A stretch of DNA of 43,268 nucleotides, from positions 1 to 43,268 of the forward strand of contig JADGAV010000042.1 in NCBI GenBank assembly GCA_015231825.1, in the 5' to 3' direction. Source of the DNA: SAR324 cluster bacterium. Its GTDB lineage: Bacteria; SAR324; NAC60-12. Below the pieces are notes generated by a model. That model was not told where the DNA came from and searched no databases. It saw only the letters and a program-made list of their open reading frames with translations. The position numbers and the translations under genes were made by a program. Of this stretch, positions 1-7,320 are shown one piece after another; position 1 is the first letter of the stretch; each line of letters opens with the position of its first letter.

Positions 1-1
1 T

Positions 2-211
2 GCGTTTTTGTATACAGTTAAAACAACAGGATTCTTTGAAAATGCTCAAAGTAAGACATTTAAAAACCTGCCACAGGATTTTCCTTATACAGTGAATCCG
101 TCAGAATGGAATTCGCAAATTCGACCCGAATATCCAATGCAAAACGGCAATTTACAATTTTTTAATATCACTACGCCCCAAATATTGATGTCGAAACAAC
201 CCGTTCAGTAA
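2..211 (+). CDS. Possible 3' end of an unidentified gene cut by the window edge
   Basis: The frame is open from the first bases of the window to a TAA at 209-211, giving about 69 residues with no usable internal start near the edge, so it may be the C-terminal end of a gene beginning outside. I do not recognise a family. After the stop the same frame has one more TAA (251-253) and is then open to a TGA at 449-451, with residues such as DVWRVL and RGFYIHWFHLD. This may mean the whole stretch 2-451 is a decayed coding region. Chance openness cannot be excluded. Confidence 0.3.
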   Translation, partial: AFLYTVKTTGFFENAQSKTFKNLPQDFPYTVNPSEWNSQIRPEYPMQNGNLQFFNITTPQILMSKQPVQ

Positions 212-473
212 TTCGTACTCCGGAGAAATGACTTTTCGAAGGCTCTGGGATAAGCATCCGGTGAAGAGGTTCTAATTTCAGGATCTGCTGAGTTTGAATC
301 AGGTGGTAATCCTTTAAGGCAGGGGGGAGAAGCGAAAACTGCTGTGGAATGCGAAACTGATGTTTGGAGAGTGCTGACGTTTAGTTTATCGAAGTTGAGA
401 TTTGAATGGAGAAGCCGGGGTTTTTATATTCATTGGTTTCATTTGGATTGAGATTATTTTGTTCATGGGAATT

Positions 474-1283
474 CTAGGGCCATTTTGCAACACCGACGTA
501 TCCTTCCTCTTCAAATTTCAAATTATAAGCTTGATAATAATGTTCTAAATATATTTTTTTTAATGTTCCATTTTTAATCATTTGCGTCATTGCATCTTCA
601 AGACGGGCAGTTTTGCTGACCAAATGAGATTTTTTAGAAATCGGAATAAATGCAAAAACTTTCTTATTGGGACTGAATTTCGCTTTACGCACTTCTTGCT
701 GGTACCCAAGATCATAAACCACACCATCTCCAAGCGTCTCAGAAGCAACAACGGTATCCACTCTGCCCAGGACCAACATTTTAAAGTTCTGTTCATTGGT
801 CGTGACAAAATTTTTATTGAGTTCTGTGTCCTTGTCAAATTTGGAAAAATTAACAGCTCCTTTTTTCACTCCGATGCTCAATTTTGATAAATCTTCATAC
901 TTTTCAATATCAAATGATTTTTTGTTACTGATATAAAAAACCGTCCGACCACCTTCTCGATAGGGGGTTGTCAAATAATTCATAAAACTTTCACGCTCTT
1001 TCGATTTCCGTAATCCCATCATGATGTCTGCGGTTCCCTCTTTCATGAAAATAAGACAACGTGCCAACGGACATTTTCTTATAACAAGATCCATGTCAAG
1101 AGCACGGGCAATTTCCCTTACAATTTCAGTATAAGCTCCTGCAGGTTTGCCCTTTAACATTACTTTGAAAGGTTTTGACTCATTGAACGCGAATACAAGT
1201 TTTTCTTTTGCATGCAATTGATTCAGCTGAAAAAAAATATTTAAAAACAAACATATCAAGAATGTCCATAATCTAAATTTCAC
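474..1283 (-). CDS. Periplasmic solute-binding protein, family 3 (amino-acid-binding type), orphan
   Basis: An exported binding protein of about 269 aa of the SBP_bac_3 type, which usually delivers amino acids or similar small polar solutes to an ABC importer or sensor. It has a hydrophobic signal peptide (FRLWTFLICLFLNIFFQ) ending near LHAKEK. The mature part has the family pattern: a YTEIVREIARAL helix, then DIMMGLRKSKERESFM, comparable to the DxIxGMxxTxER segment of the family. Two GTG codons lie at the 5' end (1289 and 1283). I prefer 1283 because GGAGAG lies five bases upstream of it. No permease or ATPase gene is adjacent, so the partner and the ligand are unknown. The N-terminal K-rich stretch is normal for an export signal. 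Family assignment is fairly secure; specificity is not. Confidence 0.8.
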   Translation of the reverse strand: MKFRLWTFLICLFLNIFFQLNQLHAKEKLVFAFNESKPFKVMLKGKPAGAYTEIVREIARALDMDLVIRKCPLARCLIFMKEGTADIMMGLRKSKERESFMNYLTTPYREGGRTVFYISNKKSFDIEKYEDLSKLSIGVKKGAVNFSKFDKDTELNKNFVTTNEQNFKMLVLGRVDTVVASETLGDGVVYDLGYQQEVRKAKFSPNKKVFAFIPISKKSHLVSKTARLEDAMTQMIKNGTLKKIYLEHYYQAYNLKFEEEGYVGVAKWP

Positions 1284-1481
1284 CGCCACTCTCCGCTAGC
1301 AAGTTATTCATTAATGGAACTGCACCAACTTCATTTGATTTTTTTTATTGGCAAGAAAACACAAAAAACGCACCGAGTGTGAGTTAAACACCTTACTCCT
1401 GTATTGAAACAGATGCAAGAAGGATTGGAGATTCGTCACACTAGCCTCTTCAGTTGTATTAGGCAGGGTTCACGCAAAGAT

Positions 1482-1872
1482 TTACCACCCCAAAATACTG
1501 TTTAAATTTACATGTTTGAGACGTCTTTTCATTTTTAGCACCGCATCACCAGGTTTCGGAGTAAATTTGATCCCCGACGTTTCAGCAAGAGCAGAATTGT
1601 AAATCCGGATTCCCTCCAGAAATCAACCCGGTGAATGCGCCAGATCTGGATCCCACTCGTTTTCGACCTCTGCACACAAATACCTTGCATAGATTTCAAT
1701 TGCTCCCGCATGCAGTCGAAAGACACCCAGGTTTTCAATGCTCATCTGCAGGCGGTTTGGCAAACAGCTCTTGTATTAGCTCACCAGTACCGCGTTGAAA
1801 TCTGATTTGCTGTTTTTGACTTCCTGAATGGCATCAGTCAGTCTCTCGAGTATTTTCAGAACAATCCAATTC
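1482..1872 (-). pseudogene. Interrupted coding relic, family unknown
   Basis: In one minus-strand frame the sequence reads as protein-like residues interrupted by two stops. The first open piece contains ENWIVLKILERLTDAIQEV and ends at TAA (1776-1778). The second starts with a possible ATG at 1745, contains IENLGVFRLHAGAIEIYARY and a run of acidic residues, and is cut by TGA (1623-1625). The same frame then continues through IRIYNSALAETSGIKFTPK to a TAA at 1482-1484. Composition is like a small helical soluble protein, and reading stays in one frame across both stops, which suggests recent nonsense decay. I do not recognise the family. Alternatives are two tiny genes or chance. Confidence 0.45.
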
Positions 1873-2058
1873 TCAGTATTTAAAGGCTGCTTTAACGATT
1901 AATTACTCGATTCAAAGACCAGCAGCAGAACAAAAGTAAACTGCAGCCGGTGTTATTCTTGCATAACTAATTGCAACCGGCTGCGTTTTGACAGAGTTTT
2001 CCCGGTAAACTGATCCTCCATCGTTGGAGTTAATTTCAATCTCAAACCAGGAGACGTC

Positions 2059-2157
2059 ATGAAGTTAATCAGCAAAACAGAGCGTGCCCTTTTTGCGGAC
2101 TGGAAAGATGTAGGAAAACTGGTCGGTCTGGTTTCCCTCATCATAATGTTGATCTAG
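2059..2157 (+). CDS. Possible 32-aa small protein with hydrophobic C-terminus
   Basis: ATG at 2059 is preceded by AGGAG with five bases between, a good ribosome-binding site. The 32 codons run to a TAG at 2155-2157. The peptide starts with a polar, charged half (MKLISKTERALFADWKD) and ends with VGLVSLIIMLI, hydrophobic enough for a short membrane anchor. A TTGACA at 1988-1993 and a small hairpin CTCCA-TCGT-TGGAG (2016-2029) lie upstream. Two hairpins follow directly downstream. No family recognised; could be a remnant or chance. Confidence 0.35.
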   Translation: MKLISKTERALFADWKDVGKLVGLVSLIIMLI

Positions 2158-2172
2158 TCAACGAACATCCCC

Positions 2173-2210
2173 TGATATAGCAGGGACGCTATATCATCGG
2201 TTCCGAACCG
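2173..2210 (+). terminator. Two adjacent hairpins, terminator-like but without T-run
   Basis: TGATATAGC (2173-2181) pairs with GCTATATCA (2188-2196) around a six-base loop, and CGGTT (2198-2202) pairs with AACCG (2206-2210) around CCG. They begin 15 bases after the stop of the small ORF at 2059-2157. No T-tract follows, so intrinsic termination is doubtful. Confidence 0.3.
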
Positions 2211-2335
2211 ACGCAGACCCGCCCAACTTTTCCCTCACAAGTTCGACAAACTTTTAATTCGTGAAATTTGTTGCTTTTTTGTATCAATTGAATACCGCTT
2301 TTTTGCCACAAGACTGACTACCCCCCATTTTTTAA

Positions 2336-2437
2336 ATGACAGAGACAAGGACAGTAAACAATTTGTCTATTCGTGAAGACTGCGAAGGATTTTTATTGAA
2401 TATTACTGAAAGTCTATTTGAAAAAGCCAAATTATAG
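2336..2437 (+). CDS. Possible 33-aa small ORF
   Basis: ATG at 2336 to TAG at 2435-2437 encodes 33 residues with an acidic, helix-like middle (IREDCEGFLLNITESLFEKA). There is no clear ribosome-binding site upstream (T and A rich), so this is a weak candidate. No family recognised. Confidence 0.2.
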   Translation: MTETRTVNNLSIREDCEGFLLNITESLFEKAKL

Positions 2438-2499
2438 GAGCCACTGGAATCTTGATTATTTTTCAGATTTCTCCCAGTTTTGAAGTTCGAGAAATTGAT

Positions 2500-2529
2500 T
2501 TGATATTTATATAACTTTCACGATATATG
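2500..2529 (+). promoter_or_regulatory. Candidate sigma-70 promoter for the TerB-like gene
   Basis: TTGATA (2500-2505) and TATATG (2524-2529) are separated by 18 bases, in an AT-rich stretch about 80 bases before the TerB-like start. Only a consensus match by eye. Confidence 0.3.
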
Positions 2530-2606
2530 CTAGCGATGCTGGTTATTATTCAGGTCTCTTATTTATGGCTGGAGCAGGAAATATTTAATTTTAACGAGAG
2601 GAAAAC

Positions 2607-3083
2607 ATGAAGGGAATGAGAATTGAAGATATCATGAGTGATTTGACAAGCGAACAGGAGAGAGACTGGTTGGCCTGGGCGATTGCGAAGGTGGTGCTCG
2701 CTGATAAAATTATTGCCAAAGAGGAAGAGGAAGAAGTGCAGGAGTTATTGAGAAAAAATTGTTCACTTCAAACCTCAATGGAAATTTCAATGGCATTGAA
2801 AAAAAAGAAAAAGATTGAAATTGAAACTTTAGAGTTGGACGATCGAGAATTGGCAAGCAGGATGTTAAAATATTTGACTAAGGTCGCAATAGTCGATGAA
2901 TCCATTGTCGAAAATGAAATTGTAAGCCTGATTGATTTGGGAGAAAAACTTGGTTTCAAAGCCGCTGCCATCAATCAAACAATCGACTGGAGAAAGAATT
3001 ATCATTTGAACCAGAAAGAATTAGACAAAAGTGAAGATGATATAACACAAATGCTCCAAAAAGAACCTGCCGTCTATTCTTGA
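2607..3083 (+). CDS. TerB-like / DjlA-type helical domain protein
   Basis: A 158-aa soluble, all-helical protein. The pattern WLAWAIAKVVLADKIIAKEE, followed later by LTKVAIVDESIVENEIVSL and then EKLGF, is that of the TerB/DjlA domain: two helical halves, each with a conserved acidic residue between helices, often linked to metal or stress response. It ends in a polar tail. The start has GAGAGG seven bases upstream. A 27-codon frame (2527-2610) with residues MLAMLVIIQVSYLW overlaps the start as ATGA and might couple translation, but it lacks its own ribosome-binding site. No ter operon genes are nearby, so a tellurite role is not implied. The 3' end overlaps a minus-strand gene relic by ten bases. 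Confidence 0.6.
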   Translation: MKGMRIEDIMSDLTSEQERDWLAWAIAKVVLADKIIAKEEEEEVQELLRKNCSLQTSMEISMALKKKKKIEIETLELDDRELASRMLKYLTKVAIVDESIVENEIVSLIDLGEKLGFKAAAINQTIDWRKNYHLNQKELDKSEDDITQMLQKEPAVYS

Positions 3084-3241
3084 AAGGTGAATGATATCAG
3101 CCGTTCGTGAATACCCTCAATCGTGGCTTCAACTTTTTCTTTCTGAATGACAGAAGCCCGAAACCTGTGAATAAACCCAATTCCTTTTGCTAGCCAAAAA
3201 TTCACGACTGAATAGGGAAGTTTTCTAAAATTTCTATTCGG
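3074..3241 (-). pseudogene. C-terminal relic, possibly of a family 2 glycosyltransferase
   Basis: A minus-strand frame open for 55 codons, bounded upstream by TGA (3242-3244) and ending at TAG (3074-3076), reads like the end of a real protein: KLPYSVVNFWLAKGIGFIH, then RASVIQKEKVEATIEGIHERL. The last part resembles the C-terminal region of family 2 glycosyltransferases, where a basic stretch is followed by an alpha helix with a Gly-Ile/Leu-x-x-Gly/Arg-Leu ending. There is no start codon with a ribosome-binding site, and the rest of the gene is absent; the plus-strand membrane protein begins 57 bases beyond. The coding-like nature is seen directly; the family is a weak inference. Confidence 0.4.
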
Positions 3242-3297
3242 TCACAGGAAATTCATGGCTGGCATTTGGTTCAAAACTCCTCATTTGTCAAATTTGA

Positions 3298-4284
3298 ATG
3301 AACATCTCCAAATTTTTTGACACTCCAATCGGAAAGGAACTAATTAGATTTTCATGGATTTATTTTATTTTAGCTCTAATCAATTTGCGGGTAAAGCTAC
3401 TGTTTACCCCATTTTGGTTCAGTGGCATCCTGGAAAAAGATCACACCCTGTTTCTTCAATTTCAAAACACCAACAATGAACAATCAAGGATTCTGCAATT
3501 TTATATACCAGAAGCACTGATCAAGTTGTTTGGACTTTCCATTCCTGACGCCTATCTTATCCAAAGATGGGTTTTTATTTTTTTGACATTTGTTTTCTTC
3601 CATATCTATTTGAGAAAATGGTTCGACTACAAACTCGCCTTTTCAGGTGTCGTTTTTCTCAGTGCCGTGATGCCATTGACCTATTTCAATCTCCTTCAAG
3701 AAAGCGCCCCCCTCTTGATGCTCACCTTCTTATTGGGACTTTGGACGATTAGAGAAAAACAAATTTATCGCTATATGCTGATTTTGCTTATCGGCGCGGT
3801 CAACAATGAAACGATTTTAATTCTCCCTTCCGTATTTTTCTTTTTTAATGCTCAAAAGTTGGAAATTAAACACCTCGCAAATTTGCTGTTGCGCACTTTT
3901 GTTACCTGCCTACCCGCTTATGCTTATACCGGATTTATTCGCTACCTCACTCGTGATCGCCCCCATTTAGGGGGCGCATGGCATCTTCCCGATAATATTG
4001 CCGGTATTATTCGACAGTTGTCAGAATCTCCATTGCTTTACTGGAGAGCTCATTTTCTTTCCGCTTTTTTCATTTTTGGCGCTTTTTGGTTCTTCGCCTT
4101 CTATCGTCAATCCGGTAAACCGCTATTTTTGAAAAGAGCTCTCTGGATGACCCCCATCTTTGTCTTCATTCACCTTTTGACTGGAGTCATCGAGGAATCT
4201 CGCCAAATGCTGCCGCTCAGTTTTATCATTATTCCAAGCGCCCTGTGGGTTATTTCTTCGGAAATCGAAAAAAGTAGTAATTAA
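3298..4284 (+). CDS. Polytopic inner-membrane protein, possibly GT-C-like
   Basis: A 328-aa protein with about eight hydrophobic segments, for example IYFILALINLRVKLLF, WVFIFLTFVFFHIYL, LLMLTFLLGLW, ILLIGAVNNETILILPSVFF, and a C-terminal pair near residues 250-320. The layout, with a long first loop carrying DHTLFLQFQ and a later NNETIL motif, resembles uncharacterised lipid-linked-sugar (GT-C-like) membrane proteins, but I cannot see a DD or ED catalytic pair that would establish this. The ATG at 3298 has no clear ribosome-binding site; it lies directly after a TGA in another frame. Rich in Phe, Leu and Ile. No adjacent partner gene is visible on the same strand; a glycosyltransferase-like relic lies just upstream on the other strand. 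Confidence 0.55.
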   Translation: MNISKFFDTPIGKELIRFSWIYFILALINLRVKLLFTPFWFSGILEKDHTLFLQFQNTNNEQSRILQFYIPEALIKLFGLSIPDAYLIQRWVFIFLTFVFFHIYLRKWFDYKLAFSGVVFLSAVMPLTYFNLLQESAPLLMLTFLLGLWTIREKQIYRYMLILLIGAVNNETILILPSVFFFFNAQKLEIKHLANLLLRTFVTCLPAYAYTGFIRYLTRDRPHLGGAWHLPDNIAGIIRQLSESPLLYWRAHFLSAFFIFGAFWFFAFYRQSGKPLFLKRALWMTPIFVFIHLLTGVIEESRQMLPLSFIIIPSALWVISSEIEKSSN

Positions 4285-4349
4285 CAGCGAGTGTTTTTTG
4301 ATAAAAAGTCTTAAGAATTTCTAAAATTTGGATATGGGCAAGTTTTTGG

Positions 4350-4561
4350 TATTATGTCCCCGTATAAAAAAATTGGATTCCAAATCCTCGCAGGAAAATC
4401 GGTACTCCGGACCGGGTATTCGACAGAACTACTATTTTTAAAACAAAGCAAGCAGCTGGGTATAAACCCTACGCTCCACAATGAAAAAGGTAACCCTGAT
4501 TGCAGCGCACTGTGGGTTTTATGAATATTGTGTCCCCATAAATTAAAAGTATTATGTCCCC
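4350..4561 (+). repeat. Cluster of three TATTRTGTCCCC motifs (repeat family shared with the window's right end)
   Basis: TATTATGTCCCC occurs at 4350-4361 and 4550-4561, and TATTGTGTCCCC at 4526-4537. The last two start 24 bases apart. The reverse complement, GGGGACAYAATA, recurs twice as part of a 47-base tandem unit at 43150-43243. Between the copies are a hairpin CGGT/ACCG (4400-4414) and a short ORF reading into the second copy (ATG at 4481, peptide ending YCVPIN). Such motifs are often left by REP-type or IS200-like elements, but no transposase gene is present here. The remainder of the intergenic stretch 4285-4583 shows nothing else recognisable. Confidence 0.6.
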
Positions 4562-4583
4562 TGATAATAAAAATTGACTACAG

Positions 4584-5279
4584 TCAGACTTCCAGCCATT
4601 CTTTGCGAACCGAGGCATTTTTCTGAAATTCCTGAGGAGTTCCTTCAAAGACAATTTTCCCATGACCCATCACATATAAACGGTTGGCAATTTTTAGGGC
4701 GATGGTCAATTTTTGTTCGACCAGCAATACTGATACCCCCCGTTTGGCAATTTCAGAGATCAGGTTTTTTACCAGTTCGACAATTTTTGGAGCCAGTCCT
4801 TCCGTGGGTTCGTCAATCATAATCAGATCAGGGTCCCCCATCAGCGTGCGGCACATCGTGAGCATCTGTTGTTCACCACCAGAAAGCAAACCGGCCCTGA
4901 GTTTGGAACGTTCTTCAAGAATGGGGAACAATTGATAGATATCTTCTAAACTCCAGCGGCTTTGTTTCTTTAAATCTTTCTGCCCTAACTGCAGATTCTG
5001 CAAAACAGTCAGGGAGGGGAATATCCAGCGATCTTCAGGGACATAACCGATCCCTTTGTGGGCAATCGCATGAGAGGGAAGCCCCGCAATATTTTCTCCC
5101 TTGTATTTTACCGTCCCATGCGGTTTGACCAGTCCCATGACAGCCTTACACATTGTTGAGCGTCCTACTCCGTTGCGCCCGAGCAGGCTGACGATTTCTC
5201 CGTCGCGGATTTCCAGATCAACTCCCTGCAGAATATGACTTCTCCCGTAATAGGCATTAAGATTTTTTACCCCCAGCAT
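4584..5279 (-). CDS. livF: HAAT-type ABC transporter ATP-binding protein LivF (first operon)
   Basis: Cytoplasmic ATPase of 231 aa, the usual LivF length. It pairs with the adjacent LivG-type ATPase to drive uptake by the LivH-LivM-like pore. Motifs: Walker A region GRNGVGRST (near residue 34), signature LSGGEQQ, Walker B LIMIDEPTEGLAP, and a switch His region replaced by VEQKL, which is normal for LivF. The Walker A Lys is replaced by Arg (codon CGC). I recall Arg-containing variants in LivF-like proteins, but it would be expected to weaken nucleotide binding unless LivG carries the activity. The ATG abuts the livG stop without a gap, with GGAGG in the end of livG. Last gene of the operon. 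The substrate is not shown by the sequence. Confidence 0.9.
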   Translation of the reverse strand: MLGVKNLNAYYGRSHILQGVDLEIRDGEIVSLLGRNGVGRSTMCKAVMGLVKPHGTVKYKGENIAGLPSHAIAHKGIGYVPEDRWIFPSLTVLQNLQLGQKDLKKQSRWSLEDIYQLFPILEERSKLRAGLLSGGEQQMLTMCRTLMGDPDLIMIDEPTEGLAPKIVELVKNLISEIAKRGVSVLLVEQKLTIALKIANRLYVMGHGKIVFEGTPQEFQKNASVRKEWLEV

Positions 5280-6038
5280 TCAGACCTCCTCCAATTGACC
5301 CAAATATGCTTCCTGGACGGATTTGTTACTGCGAATCTTGTCGGGTGTGTCTGTTGCAATAATTTTTCCGTAAACCAGGACAGAAATACGATCTGCCAGA
5401 TCAAAAACTACGCCCATATCGTGTTCAACCACTACCAGAGTTTTTCCTTCGCTGACGAATTTCATCAGATCCACCGCCTGTTCCGTTTCACTGTGACTCA
5501 TTCCCGCAGTTGGTTCATCTAGCAGAATTACCTCAGCCCCGCCTGCCACCGTAATGCCGATTTCAAGCGCCCGTTGTTCAGCATAGGAAAGCTCACCCAC
5601 AGGAGTTTGACTGCGATGAGACATATTGAACTGATCAACAATCTCTTTTGTTTTTTCGTTCAATTGTTTTTGCTGCCCCACCAATTGCCAAAACGAATAT
5701 TTATAACCTGCAGACCACAACAAGGCACACCTTACATTTTCAAAAACGCTCAACCTGCTAAAAAGGTTGGTGACCTGAAAACTGCGGCTGAGACCCAGCC
5801 GATTGATCTGAAAAGGTTCCAAACCATTGATCACCTGATCATTCAGTTCGATCTTTCCATCTGAAAGCGGGTAGTATCCGCTGATGAGGTTGAAAACAGT
5901 CGACTTTCCTGCCCCGTTGGGACCGATGATAGCATGACGTTCCCCTTTTTCGACGGCAAGATCGATTCCTCGAATAATTTGACTTTCACCAAAACTCTTG
6001 TGCACATCAACAAGGTTCAATGCGATTTCATGAGTCAT
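5280..6038 (-). CDS. livG: HAAT-type ABC transporter ATP-binding protein LivG (first operon)
   Basis: ATPase subunit of 252 aa with intact Walker A (GPNGAGKST), Walker B (VILLDEPTAGMS) and H-loop (VVEHDMG). The ABC signature reads LSYAEQ rather than LSGGQ; SYxEQ forms occur in part of the LivG family and need not mean inactivity. Its start overlaps the stop of livM by four bases (ATGA at 6035-6038), and livF follows at once, so the three are translationally coupled. Because the partner LivF has an altered Walker A Lys, this subunit may carry most of the hydrolysis. That is inference. Confidence 0.93.
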   Translation of the reverse strand: MTHEIALNLVDVHKSFGESQIIRGIDLAVEKGERHAIIGPNGAGKSTVFNLISGYYPLSDGKIELNDQVINGLEPFQINRLGLSRSFQVTNLFSRLSVFENVRCALLWSAGYKYSFWQLVGQQKQLNEKTKEIVDQFNMSHRSQTPVGELSYAEQRALEIGITVAGGAEVILLDEPTAGMSHSETEQAVDLMKFVSEGKTLVVVEHDMGVVFDLADRISVLVYGKIIATDTPDKIRSNKSVQEAYLGQLEEV

Positions 6039-7282
6039 GCGAATTTCCCCTTTTGCATCTCACGTGTCAATTCATCCCATTTGAGCCTTATATTTTTCAT
6101 GATCGGCCGCAGCAGAAAAAAACCGACGAGTATAAGCCCGATCGAGACAATCCATGGTGGCCATGAGTTAGCTTTAAATTCAACTCCAAAAAGTCGGATT
6201 GGATTATCCGGTTCGATACTGAGAGAGAGGTGGTAGTTTATTTCCACCAGGATCATGGCTCCAAAAAACACCACCAACCCAGCAGCCAGGGCTACCAGAT
6301 AATGAGGCAGCAACCCTCTAATCAAACCAGCCTGCCAAAGCGGTCTGTGCACCATAATAATGCCCGCCATACCATTCGGAGCCCATAAGATGATCACAAT
6401 AAACAGCACTCCCAGATAAATCTGACCGGCCATCGTGATATTGACCAGGGTCAAATGAAGAAAAGTGTACAAAATAGCTCCCAGAATCGGTCCGAAAAAA
6501 TGTCCAACTCCGCCGATATACGTCATCAGGAGGACATGCCCGGAAGCGGCAGCACCAATCATTTCGGAGTTGACAATTTCATAGTTGATGGCCAGAAGTC
6601 CGCCGGCAATGCCGGCAAAAAAGCCCGAAAGTGAGAACTGAAAAAATCGGACGAGGTGAATATTATACCCGACAAAAGGGGCTCTTTCCGGGTTATCACG
6701 GACGGCATTAGCCATACGTCCCAAGGGGGTCTGGGTTTGCAGGTACATCAAGGCAGAGGTAACAATCAGCCAAAATGCAATCAAATAAAACACTTCGATG
6801 CCTGAGCCGAATCCGACTCCTGTGAGCGAAAATTCGAGCATACGATCACCGGAAACACCTTCCTCTCCCCCAAAAAAACTGGGAAACAGCAGCACGCAGG
6901 CGACGACCAGCTCGACCAGGCCCAATGAAATCAGGGCAAAGGTGGTTCCTGCTTTTTTGGTCGATATATAGCCCAAAGGAATCGCAAAGATAAAACCGGC
7001 CAAACCGCCCACCAGAGGAATCAACTCCAGGGGGATGGGTACCCCGCCATCATTGACAACATTGATGGCGTGAATGGAAATAAACCCGCCAAATCCATAA
7101 AAAACTGCATGACCAAAGGAAAGCATCCCTCCCTGGCCCAGGAGCATGTTGTAGGAAAGTGCAAAGATAATTGCGATACACATTTCCGACAACATGGTGA
7201 TGGCGAAGCCGGAATCGAAGATCTGCGGTAGAATAACCAAGATCAAAGCAGCGGCAATCCAAACTCCATATCTTTTTAGCAT
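6035..7282 (-). CDS. livM: HAAT-type ABC transporter permease LivM (first operon), C-terminally extended
   Basis: Inner-membrane permease of 415 aa. Residues 1 to about 300 are a LivM-type domain with many membrane spans and the cytoplasmic coupling region (LGRMANAVRDNPERAPFVGY). LivM proteins are commonly near 300-350 aa. Here a further stretch of about 100 residues carries two extra membrane segments (YLVALAAGLVVFFGAMILV and WIVSIGLILVGFFLL) joined by a loop of about 35 residues, and ends in a charged tail. The start at 7282 has a GGTGGGA-like stretch upstream. It lies 38 bases after livH and overlaps livG by four bases. The two extra spans are also a feature of some other HAAT transporters; their role is unknown. 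Confidence 0.92.
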   Translation of the reverse strand: MLKRYGVWIAAALILVILPQIFDSGFAITMLSEMCIAIIFALSYNMLLGQGGMLSFGHAVFYGFGGFISIHAINVVNDGGVPIPLELIPLVGGLAGFIFAIPLGYISTKKAGTTFALISLGLVELVVACVLLFPSFFGGEEGVSGDRMLEFSLTGVGFGSGIEVFYLIAFWLIVTSALMYLQTQTPLGRMANAVRDNPERAPFVGYNIHLVRFFQFSLSGFFAGIAGGLLAINYEIVNSEMIGAAASGHVLLMTYIGGVGHFFGPILGAILYTFLHLTLVNITMAGQIYLGVLFIVIILWAPNGMAGIIMVHRPLWQAGLIRGLLPHYLVALAAGLVVFFGAMILVEINYHLSLSIEPDNPIRLFGVEFKANSWPPWIVSIGLILVGFFLLRPIMKNIRLKWDELTREMQKGKFA

Positions 7283-7320
7283 AAGTCTTTTCCCACCATT
7301 TTGAATTCTGGTTTCAGTGC

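Larger units (their letters stand above)
1284..2606. other. 1.3 kb region without an intact recognisable gene
   Basis: The stretch between the solute-binding protein and the TerB-like gene has no reading frame that I would call a normal gene. It holds one interrupted minus-strand coding relic (1482-1872), an inverted repeat GCAGCCGGT/ACCGGCTGC (1943-1951 and 1976-1984), three small plus-strand ORFs (2059-2157, 2336-2437, 2527-2610) and two adjacent hairpins (2173-2210). It looks like a decaying or regulatory region. Confidence 0.6.

Noticed and set aside
2607..3083. Tellurite resistance function for the TerB-like protein
   Set aside because: No other ter genes lie nearby, and the domain occurs in many unrelated proteins.
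4401..4414. Small CGGT/ACCG hairpin as terminator of Liv operon 1
   Set aside because: Only four base pairs and about 170 bases downstream of the stop; too weak to call.
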